A stretch of 6,014 nt of DNA from Planctomycetota bacterium (GTDB taxonomy: Bacteria > Planctomycetota > J058 > J103): assembly GCA_003694875.1 (NCBI GenBank), contig RFJN01000103.1, positions 1 through 6,014 of the forward strand, written 5' to 3'. Below are positions 1-5,275 of this stretch, one piece after another. The position numbers were made by a program, and so were the translations under genes. Below the pieces are notes generated by a model that did no database searches, was not told the origin of the DNA, and saw nothing but the letters and a program-made list of their open reading frames with translations. The stretch's first letter is position 1. Every line of letters starts with the position of its first letter.

Positions 1-1
1 C

Positions 2-178
2 GACTGGATCACCGCCTTCGAGCCGCAGGTCAAGCGCACCCACATCGCGCGCTTCCTGCGGGCGTACCTCGCGGTGCAGCCGTGGCTCGAGCCCGAGCGG
101 CGCACGCTCGTGCAGGCGGTGCAGCGCGAGGTCGAGCGCAAGCGCCGGCGGCGCGCGGGCCAGGAGGGGCGCTCATGA
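2..178 (+). CDS. C-terminal 58 residues of a gene cut by the left edge; possibly a lipopolysaccharide core kinase (WaaP/InaA type)
   Basis: An open frame runs from the window edge to TGA at 176-178 and ends in the overlap ATGA with the glycosyltransferase that follows. The visible part begins DWITAFEPQVKRTHIARFLR and continues with an amphipathic helix and a basic tail (REVERKRRRR). LPS core heptose kinases (WaaP/RfaP) and related InaA-type kinases commonly end with a phrase of the kind '(R)xDxxRFLRxYL', then a helix and a Lys/Arg-rich tail, which is the pattern seen here. Such kinase genes often sit beside core glycosyltransferases, so the neighbour agrees. The catalytic part lies outside the window, so no active-site residue can be checked. 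The reading frame is well supported by the codon pattern and the overlap. The product name is an inference from a short C-terminus and could be wrong. Confidence 0.5.
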   Translation, partial: DWITAFEPQVKRTHIARFLRAYLAVQPWLEPERRTLVQAVQREVERKRRRRAGQEGRS

Positions 179-1332
179 ACACGGTGGGGCCGGCGGTGCT
201 GCACCTCGACACGGGCCGATCCTGGCGGGGGGGACAGGCGCAGACGCTGGCGCTCGTGTCCGGAATGCTCGCGCGGGGGCTGCGGTGTGCGCTCGTCGGC
301 GCGGCCGGCGGTGCGCTGGCGCAGCGTGCGCGGGAGGAAGGCATCGAGGTGGTGCCCATGCGATTGCGTGGCGAGTTCGACCTGTGGGCGGCCTGGCGTA
401 TCGCGAGGGGGGTACGTCACGGCGGGTTCTCGGTCGTGCATGCCCACAGCGCGCATGCCCTCTCGATCGGGCTGCTTGCGCGTTTGCTGCTCCGGCGCTC
501 GCCGCCGCGGGTGGTGGGGGCGCGTCGGGTCGACTACTCGATCTACCGCCACAGCTTCCTTGGGCTCAATCGGGTGAAGTACCGCGGCGCCGACGCCCTC
601 GTCGCCGTTTCGCAGCGGGTGCGCGAGGTACTGATTGCCGACGGGATCGAGGCCTCGCGCGTGCATGTGGTGCACGACGGGATCGACACCGAGGCGTTTG
701 CCGCGCCGGGTCTGCAGGACGCTGCACGCCGCCTGCGACGGCAGTGGGGACTGGAGCCCGGGCACCGCGTGGTGGGCAACGTCGCCGCGCTCGTGGGGCA
801 CAAGGGCCAGCGACACCTGTTGAACGGCTTCGCGCGCCTGCTGCGGCAGCTTCCCGAGGCACGTCTCGTGGTACTCGGAGAGGGGCCGCTCGAACCGGTG
901 TTGCGCGCGCAGGCGGAGCAACTCGGGCTGACGCATGCCGTGCGGTGGGCGGGCAGGATCCCGCCGGAGACGGTGCCCGCAGCGCTGTGGAGCTTCGACG
1001 TCGTGGCGCATTCGAGCACGGAAGAGGGACTGGGGTCGGCGGTGCTCGAGGCCATGGCGGCAGCCCGTCCCGTGGTCGCGAGTGCGGCCGGCGGTCTACC
1101 GGAGGTGATCGTTCCGGGGGAAACCGGGCTGCTCGTGCCTCCTGGCGATCCGGAGGCGTTGGCCGTTGCGCTGCAGCGTTTGCTGCGACGGACCGAGGAG
1201 GCGCGTCGGCTCGGAGCGCGTGCGCAGCGGTGGGTGCGGGTGCACGGTTCGCGAGACGCCATGGTCGAGGCGACCCTTGCGGTCTATCGCCGGCTGGAGG
1301 CAGGGGGAGAGCCTGTTGTACGGCCGGGATGA
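175..1332 (+). CDS. Glycosyltransferase, GT4-type (GT-B fold), probably for LPS or surface glycan
   Basis: This 385-residue protein has the usual length of a GT4 retaining glycosyltransferase, which transfers a sugar from a nucleotide-sugar donor to a glycan or lipid acceptor at the inner face of the cytoplasmic membrane. The N-terminal acceptor domain opens with a hydrophobic strand and glycine loop (LDTGRSWRGGQ, residues 11-21), then VVHAHSAHA (88-96) and a basic segment around 117-137. The C-terminal donor domain begins near 198 with VVGNVAALVGHKGQ (K210 in the usual phosphate-binding place). It carries the EX7E signature (E284, E292) within EEGLGSAVLEAMA, followed by GLPEVIVPGETGLLVPPGDPEAL (307-329). 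The start is ATG 175, with AGGAGG at 162-167 seven bases upstream. The frame remains open back to position 82, but that stretch is coding in the overlapping frame of the previous gene. The ATGA overlap implies translational coupling. The sugar and acceptor cannot be read from the sequence. Confidence 0.93.
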   Translation: MNTVGPAVLHLDTGRSWRGGQAQTLALVSGMLARGLRCALVGAAGGALAQRAREEGIEVVPMRLRGEFDLWAAWRIARGVRHGGFSVVHAHSAHALSIGLLARLLLRRSPPRVVGARRVDYSIYRHSFLGLNRVKYRGADALVAVSQRVREVLIADGIEASRVHVVHDGIDTEAFAAPGLQDAARRLRRQWGLEPGHRVVGNVAALVGHKGQRHLLNGFARLLRQLPEARLVVLGEGPLEPVLRAQAEQLGLTHAVRWAGRIPPETVPAALWSFDVVAHSSTEEGLGSAVLEAMAAARPVVASAAGGLPEVIVPGETGLLVPPGDPEALAVALQRLLRRTEEARRLGARAQRWVRVHGSRDAMVEATLAVYRRLEAGGEPVVRPG

Positions 1333-1392
1333 TGACGCGCTGCATAATTTTTCTTATTCGTTGTGGTGTTGCCGGTTACGTACATCTGCGGG

Positions 1393-1421
1393 TTGCGGGC
1401 CGCGGGGAGGGGTGCTATCAT
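1393..1421 (+). promoter_or_regulatory. Sigma70-like promoter with extended -10
   Basis: TTGCGG (1393-1398) and TATCAT (1416-1421) are separated by 17 bases, and TG lies one base before the -10 hexamer (1413-1414), giving an extended -10. Transcription would begin near 1428, about 50 bases before the ATG at 1480. It lies in the 147-base gap after the glycosyltransferase, so the three following genes are probably a separate transcript. Confidence 0.72.
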
Positions 1422-1430
1422 CGCGGCCTT

Positions 1431-1460
1431 GGGGCGGCGCAACGGCTTGTGCGCGGCCCC
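1431..1460 (+). promoter_or_regulatory. Hairpin in the mRNA leader of the zinc-site membrane protein gene
   Basis: GGGGCGGCGC (1431-1440) pairs with GCGCGGCCCC (1451-1460) in nine of ten positions, with one internal G/G mismatch, across a 10-base loop (AACGGCTTGT). It would form almost at the 5' end of the transcript started by the promoter at 1393-1421. It ends four bases before the ribosome binding site GGGAGA at 1464-1469. There is no U-run, so it is not an ordinary terminator. It could protect the 5' end of the mRNA or influence initiation. It matches no riboswitch that I recognise. Confidence 0.5.
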
Positions 1461-1479
1461 GTACGGGAGAGCGCTTCCC

Positions 1480-2202
1480 ATGGCGGTGTGCTCGTACTAC
1501 TGCGCCTCGTGCGGTGTGAAGCTGCGGTTCGAGGAAGCGCGACACGGACGCACCGATCTGCGAGCCAACGCCTTCTATTGCCCGAGCTGCGTGGTGGACC
1601 ACGAGATCCCGGTGCTGGAGCCGCCGCCGTCGGGCGAGGACCCGCTGGTGCTGCGGCGGCTGCGCGGCAGCCGCGTGGGACCGATCGATCTGGGCTCGGG
1701 GGAACGCGACCGCGTCTCGCAGCGGATTGCGCCGGCTCGGGGTGCGCGTTCGCGGCGCAGCGCGCGGCTGCGGCCGTCTCGGGAGGCGCAGACGCGCCCG
1801 GGGCGTCGCGCGTGGCTCGGCGGGGTGCTCGTGGGCTTTGCGCTCGCGGGTGTGGTGGCCTTCGGCCTGATCGAGTATTCGCGCCGGGTGGGTGCGACGG
1901 TGCGCGGAGAGGCGGCGGTGGCGCAGCCGGCCACCGAACGCGAGGTGCCCGCGGCCGGACACGGCGCGCCGCTGCTGTCGCAGCCGCCCGCGGAAGCGGG
2001 TCCCGCGCACGTGCTGCCGGCGCCGGCGGCGTTCGTCGCCTCGCGCCGCAGCGGCAAGGTGCACCGCAGCGACTGCCGCTATGCGAAGAAGATCGCGTCC
2101 GACAACCGCATTCCCGTACGGTCGCTCGAGCAGGCGCGTGCGCGCGGCTTCGAGCCGTGTCGCGTGTGCCTCGGTGCCGAGGCGCACGAGCGGGATCGCT
2201 GA
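1480..2202 (+). CDS. Membrane protein with N-terminal zinc ribbon and C-terminal Ada-like zinc-binding motif
   Basis: The protein has 240 residues and its function is not recognised. Residues 4-37 hold C4, C8/C11 (CASC) and C34/C37 (CPSC), a treble-clef or zinc-ribbon pattern. Residues 58-110 are a basic, Arg-rich linker. Residues 111-131 (AWLGGVLVGFALAGVVAFGL) form one membrane span, followed by an Ala/Pro-rich linker. Residues 184-231 (FVASRRSGKVHRSDCRYAKK ... GFEPCRVC) carry H195, C199, C227 and C230. This is the arrangement of Ada-type metal-binding domains, known from Ada proteins and found appended to many nucleases and envelope proteins. The basic side of the span suggests the N-terminus is cytoplasmic and the Ada-like end periplasmic. 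I chose ATG 1480 because it has GGGAGA ten bases upstream and starts directly before the zinc ribbon. An in-frame ATG at 1363 would lie upstream of the promoter. The TPR gene follows after 74 bases, probably on the same transcript. Confidence 0.8.
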   Translation: MAVCSYYCASCGVKLRFEEARHGRTDLRANAFYCPSCVVDHEIPVLEPPPSGEDPLVLRRLRGSRVGPIDLGSGERDRVSQRIAPARGARSRRSARLRPSREAQTRPGRRAWLGGVLVGFALAGVVAFGLIEYSRRVGATVRGEAAVAQPATEREVPAAGHGAPLLSQPPAEAGPAHVLPAPAAFVASRRSGKVHRSDCRYAKKIASDNRIPVRSLEQARARGFEPCRVCLGAEAHERDR

Positions 2203-2264
2203 CCGCACACCGTTGCATTGCGCGTCCGGGCGCGCCACCATGGCGTTCGATGGCAGGTGAGGCG

Positions 2265-2270
2265 AGGAGG
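2265..2270 (+). promoter_or_regulatory. Ribosome binding site that fixes a GTG start
   Basis: AGGAGG lies six bases before GTG 2277 and marks it as the start of the TPR gene. The in-frame ATG at 2250 has no comparable site before it. Confidence 0.8.
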
Positions 2271-2276
2271 AGCACG

Positions 2277-2663
2277 GTGCAGCGGGGACGAGCAGCGCGA
2301 GGGGCGGCCGGACCGCAGGCGGACGAGGAGGCGGTCCGCTCGCATCTCGAGCGGGGCCGGGCGCTGGTGCGGCAGGGGCAGTGGCACGAGGCGCAGATCG
2401 CGTTCGAGCTGGCGTTGCGCTTCGACGGCGGCTGCGTCGAGGCGCTGTGCGCGCTGGGACACGTGCTGCTGCGGCGCGAGGCGATCGACGAGGCGCGACG
2501 GGTGATCGCGCGCGCGCTCGCGATCGACGAGGCCTGTCCCGCGGCGCACAAGCTGCTCGCCGAGCTGCACCTCAAGCGCGGGCAGTTCGACCTTGCGGCG
2601 CGCCACTTCCAGCTCGCGAGCGAGCACGATGCCGACCGGCGGCGCTACGGCGGCGGGCGGTAG
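2277..2663 (+). CDS. Small TPR-repeat protein
   Basis: This 128-residue protein consists almost entirely of three consecutive 34-residue tetratricopeptide repeats: residues 20-53 (HLERGRALVRQGQWHEAQIA onward), 54-87 (VEALCALGHVLLRREAIDEA onward) and 88-121 (PAAHKLLAELHLKRGQFDLA onward). Each has the expected small and aromatic positions of paired helices. A short basic N-terminus and an Arg/Gly tail flank them. There is no signal peptide or membrane span, so it should be cytoplasmic. TPR proteins bind partner proteins and have no catalysis of their own. The partner here is unknown. The next gene begins only 12 bases after the TAG stop, so the two are almost certainly cotranscribed, and the product of that gene is the obvious candidate partner. 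The start is GTG 2277, set by the AGGAGG at 2265-2270. Confidence 0.85.
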   Translation: MQRGRAARGAAGPQADEEAVRSHLERGRALVRQGQWHEAQIAFELALRFDGGCVEALCALGHVLLRREAIDEARRVIARALAIDEACPAAHKLLAELHLKRGQFDLAARHFQLASEHDADRRRYGGGR

Positions 2664-2675
2664 GGGGCGGGGAAG

Positions 2676-3425
2676 GTGCGGCTGCCGCACCGTCTGACGC
2701 GCTACCACTGGCGTCTGCTCGCCTGGCACAGCCGCCGCTTCCACCCCTTCCTGCGGCTGCTCTCGCCGGAGGAGAAGGCGTATGTGCGGCGCTGTTTCGC
2801 GCTCGCGACGGGCTTCGTCGAGGAGACCGAACACGGCGCGCGCCACTTCAGCTACTACACCTACAGCCACCGGGTGCGCGGCGACCGGGTGAACTCGTCG
2901 CGGATCGCGTTCGGCTCGATCAGCGCGCCGCAGGCGGCGTGGGAGCTGGCGCGGCCGGTGCTCGCGGCGCGCGGGATCGATCTCGACCGGACGCTGCCGG
3001 AGTGGCCGCGGCTGACGTTCTACGGGCTCGGCTGGGACTTCGAGGCGGGCGACTTCAAGGTCTACTTCCGCACGGCGGATCTCGGCCCGTTGCGCGAGCG
3101 GCTCGCGCCGCTCGTGGCATTGCGGCGTGACGGCTCGCTGCCCGAGGCGCTCGTGTCGGTGACCTACCGGCACGGCGAGCACCACGAGGACAAGCTCTAC
3201 TTCTACGAGACGTTCGACCTGCCGCCCGGGGTGCGCATGCGCGCGCGCATGGCGAGCAGTCGCCGCGGGCTCGTCGAGCAGTACGACCTGCAGGACGTGA
3301 AGCTGTGGGCCGAGCGGCTCAACGATGCGGGTCGTCGGATCCTGCGGCGCTATCGCGAGGTCGGCGAGCGGCTCGACACGATCGCGTGGCAGGGTCCGGA
3401 CGCGTTCACGCTCTACTTCCCGTGA
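2676..3425 (+). CDS. Unrecognised 249-residue protein with repeated beta-hairpin segments
   Basis: I do not recognise a family with certainty. There is no signal peptide or membrane span, so the protein is probably cytoplasmic. The N-terminus is basic and aromatic (RYHWRLLAWHSRRFHPFLRL, 9-28) and is followed by a helical stretch. Four segments alternate hydrophobic and polar residues around a turn: 57-80 (HFSYYTYSHRVRGDRVNSSR onward), 112-132 (RLTFYGLGWDFEAGDFKVYF), 158-180 (ALVSVTYRHGEHHEDKLYFY onward) and 233-249 (LDTIAWQGPDAFTLYFP). Helical segments separate them, for example 206-230 (QDVKLWAERLNDAGRRILRR onward). A strand ending in (K/T)(V/L)YF recurs three times. Helix-hairpin alternation with a 'GxDF...KVYF' strand recalls ABBA-type prenyltransferases, but no family-specific catalytic set can be confirmed, so this is only a hypothesis. 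The GTG start follows a purine-rich stretch (2662-2675) and lies 12 bases after the TPR gene. Confidence 0.78.
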   Translation: MRLPHRLTRYHWRLLAWHSRRFHPFLRLLSPEEKAYVRRCFALATGFVEETEHGARHFSYYTYSHRVRGDRVNSSRIAFGSISAPQAAWELARPVLAARGIDLDRTLPEWPRLTFYGLGWDFEAGDFKVYFRTADLGPLRERLAPLVALRRDGSLPEALVSVTYRHGEHHEDKLYFYETFDLPPGVRMRARMASSRRGLVEQYDLQDVKLWAERLNDAGRRILRRYREVGERLDTIAWQGPDAFTLYFP

Positions 3426-3461
3426 GCCTCCCGACGGCTGGGGGGGAGGAGGGGAGGAACC

Positions 3462-3488
3462 ATGAAAAGGTATTTCCTGAACAGATAG
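3462..3488 (+). other. 8-codon mini-ORF (MKRYFLNR) with a strong ribosome binding site; possible leader peptide
   Basis: ATG 3462 is preceded by the purine tract 3447-3457, which contains AGGAGG nine bases away (3447-3452) and GAGG four bases away. The frame reads MKRYFLNR and stops at TAG 3486-3488. It is far shorter than any normal gene. The surrounding 3460-3600 region is visibly less GC-rich than the genes on both sides. It may be a real leader peptide, a translated remnant, or chance. No attenuator hairpin was found directly after it. Confidence 0.3.
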
Positions 3489-3540
3489 TCAAGTTGCCCG
3501 AGAAGGAGAAAGTAGCGCCAGAACGTCGTTGCAGTCCTTC

Positions 3541-3568
3541 TTGATCTTTTGCTGTGACACGCTACACT
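3541..3568 (+). promoter_or_regulatory. Probable sigma70-like promoter for the PEP-CTERM gene
   Basis: TTGATC (3541-3546) and TACACT (3563-3568) are separated by 16 bases. Each matches four of six consensus positions, including the most conserved ones. Transcription would begin near 3575, about 57 bases before the ATG at 3632, and inside the palindrome at 3574-3591. The local drop in GC content supports a regulatory region. Confidence 0.5.
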
Positions 3569-3573
3569 TGTCG

Positions 3574-3591
3574 TGATCGAACGATCGATCA
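3574..3591. promoter_or_regulatory. Palindrome at the predicted transcription start; possible operator
   Basis: TGATCGA (3574-3580) and TCGATCA (3585-3591) are perfect inverted repeats of 7 bases around ACGA. The site begins six bases after the -10 hexamer at 3563-3568, so a bound dimeric regulator would block initiation there. No known regulator consensus is claimed. Confidence 0.4.
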
Positions 3592-3616
3592 GCTCGACGT
3601 TGGTTCGGCCATGACG

Positions 3617-3622
3617 AGGAGG
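3617..3622 (+). promoter_or_regulatory. Ribosome binding site that fixes the PEP-CTERM gene start
   Basis: AGGAGG lies nine bases before ATG 3632. It falls inside the reading frame of the alternative ATG at 3611, which itself has no such site upstream. Confidence 0.75.
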
Positions 3623-3631
3623 TACGTGCAG

Positions 3632-4402
3632 ATGCGCAGGACAGCAGGGTGGTTGGCGGCGGGGCTGCTCTCGGCGGCGGTGGTGGGCAGCTCGGCCCAG
3701 GCGCTCACGATCTACGAGAACGAGGTCTACGCCACCAACAACGGAAACAACACCTACGGCTTCAAGAACATCGGGCCCAACCCGGAACTGGTTACCGGCG
3801 ACACGACCCTGCACGCGCAGCTGTTCGGCACTGCGGGGTTCGACACGATCAACACGTTCTCGGTCGATCTCAAACCCTACGATTCGGTGGGCGGACCCGG
3901 CCCCGGTCCGGTGAAGTGGGCGGTCTACGATGTCACGGCTCTGCCGGGCGGCGGCGCAGGCGCCGCGCTCGGCACGGCCTGGGCCAGCGGCACGTTTGCG
4001 CCCTCGGCTCTCAACACCGTGAGCGTCTACACCGCGAACTCGCTCAATCTTGCGACTTCGCTCTCGTCCACCGGCGCCTTCGCGGTCGTGCTCACGCTGC
4101 CCGACCAGGGCGTCGCGGGCGAGGTCGGCTGGTCGTGGGAAGGCACCGTCGGTGAATCGGATGTGACGGGACTCGGCGCGCACTACCTGCTCAGCGGCAC
4201 CGGCGGCGTCTTCAGCCCGACGGGCTGGAAGCTCGCCAACACCGACCCCGCTCTGCGCGACCTTGCGCTCTACGTGGACGGGGTTCCGTCGAGCGCCGGA
4301 CCGCCGCCGGCCGGCGGCGCGGTGCCCGAGCCCGCGACGCTTGCGCTCTTCGCCCTCGGGGCGGCGGCCGCCGGCATCCGCCGCTGGCGCACCGCGCGCT
4401 GA
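3632..4402 (+). CDS. PEP-CTERM sorting-domain exported protein of unknown function
   Basis: This 256-residue exported protein has a Sec signal peptide at residues 1-24: basic MRR, hydrophobic core, and an SAQA end that suggests cleavage before LTIYENE. The mature part (25-228) is acidic, rich in Gly, Thr, Ser and Asn, has no cysteine, and looks beta-rich. I recognise no catalytic domain in it. The C-terminus is a PEP-CTERM signal: a proline/glycine linker (224-230), VPEP (231-234), a hydrophobic span (235-249) and a basic tail (RRWRTAR). PEP-CTERM proteins are processed by an exosortase (EpsH family) and sent to the cell surface or exopolysaccharide matrix. They occur in Gram-negative bacteria that make exopolysaccharide. 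No exosortase or PEP-CTERM glycan gene is in the window, so the sorting enzyme must be encoded elsewhere. The start is ATG 3632, because it has the AGGAGG and gives a normal signal peptide. It appears to be a single-gene transcript. Confidence 0.9.
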   Translation: MRRTAGWLAAGLLSAAVVGSSAQALTIYENEVYATNNGNNTYGFKNIGPNPELVTGDTTLHAQLFGTAGFDTINTFSVDLKPYDSVGGPGPGPVKWAVYDVTALPGGGAGAALGTAWASGTFAPSALNTVSVYTANSLNLATSLSSTGAFAVVLTLPDQGVAGEVGWSWEGTVGESDVTGLGAHYLLSGTGGVFSPTGWKLANTDPALRDLALYVDGVPSSAGPPPAGGAVPEPATLALFALGAAAAGIRRWRTAR

Positions 4403-4434
4403 GCGCACCGGCCACACCGAACCATTCCCCCCCC

Positions 4435-4472
4435 GCGAGGCGGGTGCGGCCGGGCGGCCGCGTCCGCCTCGC
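4435..4472 (+). terminator. Very stable hairpin after the PEP-CTERM gene; probable transcript end or stabiliser
   Basis: GCGAGGCGG (4435-4443) pairs perfectly with CCGCCTCGC (4464-4472). Inside, GCGGCCG (4446-4452) pairs with CGGCCGC (4455-4461). The joining GT/GT dinucleotides can form two G-U wobbles in RNA, so the stem is about 18 pairs with a minimal loop. It lies 32 bases after the TGA at 4400-4402 and directly after a C-run. No U-tract follows, so an ordinary intrinsic terminator is not shown. It may stop transcription by itself or protect the 3' end of the mRNA. Confidence 0.6.
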
Positions 4473-4557
4473 TCCATCGTGGCAGGTGCCGCTGGACACC
4501 GGCCGCGCGGTGGCGTAGGGCAGGGGCAGAGGCCGTGAGAGAGAGAGGGCCCCGCCC

Positions 4558-5235
4558 ATGCACGCGAACCCGCTTCCATCCCCCGCGCCGGCGCCCTGGG
4601 GCGCGCCGCGCGAGGCGTTGCGCGAGGCGCGCACGGTCGTGGACCTCGGGGCGCAACCGGCTCCTGCCGTCCGCGTCCGGGTGCCGTCGCCGGCCGCCGT
4701 GCTGATGCCCGAGCCGACCGCCGCACCGGAGCCCGGGGCGCGCAGCTGGAGCGGGGCGATCAGCGGCGCGCTCAGCCGCCTTCTCGGACGCCCCGTGCAG
4801 CTCGTGATCCACTGCGCCAACGCCGACGAGGCGGCTGCCCTGCACGCCAACTTCGAGGTGGTGCGCCGCTGGCTCGCATCCGGCGGCGCGCCCGCCAACG
4901 CGGCCGTGCGGCTGATCCTGCAGCGGGTGGGGATCACGAGCGGCTCGGCGCTCGAACTCGGCGGCTGTCCGCAGCCGGGCGAGATCGTGCGCGAGGGCAG
5001 CCGGATCGTGTTGCCCGCCATGCCGCGGCGCGATCGCGCCTTCTGGAAGACGATCGCGCTCGCCTGCGGCGAGGCGACGGTGTTCGAGCGCGGTGCGGAA
5101 GCCGTCGCGAGACGACCGGTCACCACCGGCGGCGACGCCCCCGCCCGCACTGGCGGCCGGGCGTGGCTGCTCGTTCTGTTCGGGGCGCTGCTCGGCGCGG
5201 GCGCGCTCGCCGCCGCGCTGTCGTGGCTTCGGTGA
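4558..5235 (+). CDS. Unrecognised protein with a single C-terminal membrane anchor
   Basis: This 225-residue protein is not recognised. Residues 1-62 are Pro/Ala-rich and probably disordered, with a short RVRVPSP element. Residues 63-185 look folded and mostly helical: GRPVQLVIHCANADEAAALH (77-96), VVRRWLASGG (101-110), AAVRLILQRVGITSGSALEL (115-134), GEIVREGSRIVLPAMPRRDR (141-160) and AFWKTIALACGEATVF (161-176). A polar linker (186-201) leads to one hydrophobic span at 202-222 (AWLLVLFGALLGAGALAAAL), and only three residues follow it. There is no signal peptide, so the predicted topology is tail-anchored: cytoplasmic body, C-terminus in the inner membrane. ATG 4558 is chosen because a GA-rich tract (4537-4548) ending in GAGAGG stands about ten bases before it and no other start with a binding site is near. 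Its codon pattern resembles that of its neighbours. No partner can be inferred. Confidence 0.75.
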   Translation: MHANPLPSPAPAPWGAPREALREARTVVDLGAQPAPAVRVRVPSPAAVLMPEPTAAPEPGARSWSGAISGALSRLLGRPVQLVIHCANADEAAALHANFEVVRRWLASGGAPANAAVRLILQRVGITSGSALELGGCPQPGEIVREGSRIVLPAMPRRDRAFWKTIALACGEATVFERGAEAVARRPVTTGGDAPARTGGRAWLLVLFGALLGAGALAAALSWLR

Positions 5236-5275
5236 GACGGCGATCTGCGGCCCGGCGCGACGCGCGGACGCTCGA

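Noticed and set aside
82..174. N-terminal extension of the glycosyltransferase from ATG 82
   Set aside because: It overlaps the coding end of the previous gene, is compositionally a shadow, and has no binding site. ATG 175 has AGGAGG seven bases upstream.
1343..1360. AT-rich stretch with a T-run (CATAATTTTTCTTATT) as terminator or promoter of the region after the glycosyltransferase
   Set aside because: No hairpin precedes the T-run, and the nearest -35-like hexamer (TTGTAC at 1316-1321) is 21 bases from CATAAT, too far for a usual promoter.
1363..1479. N-terminal extension of the zinc-site protein from ATG 1363
   Set aside because: It would cross the predicted promoter (1393-1421) and the leader hairpin, and the zinc ribbon begins right after ATG 1480.
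285..2276. Upstream part of the long plus-strand frame that ends in the TPR protein
   Set aside because: Before about 2277 it is an Arg/Ala/Gly-rich shadow of the glycosyltransferase and zinc-site protein genes. AGGAGG plus GTG 2277 marks the true start.
3554..3572. Possible sigma54 promoter (TGACACG followed by TTGT)
   Set aside because: Considered because some PEP-CTERM genes are linked to sigma54 control, but six bases separate the two boxes where four are needed, and both boxes deviate from consensus.
3611..3631. ATG 3611 as start of the PEP-CTERM protein
   Set aside because: There is no ribosome binding site before it, it would lengthen the signal peptide by seven residues, and the AGGAGG at 3617-3622 serves ATG 3632.
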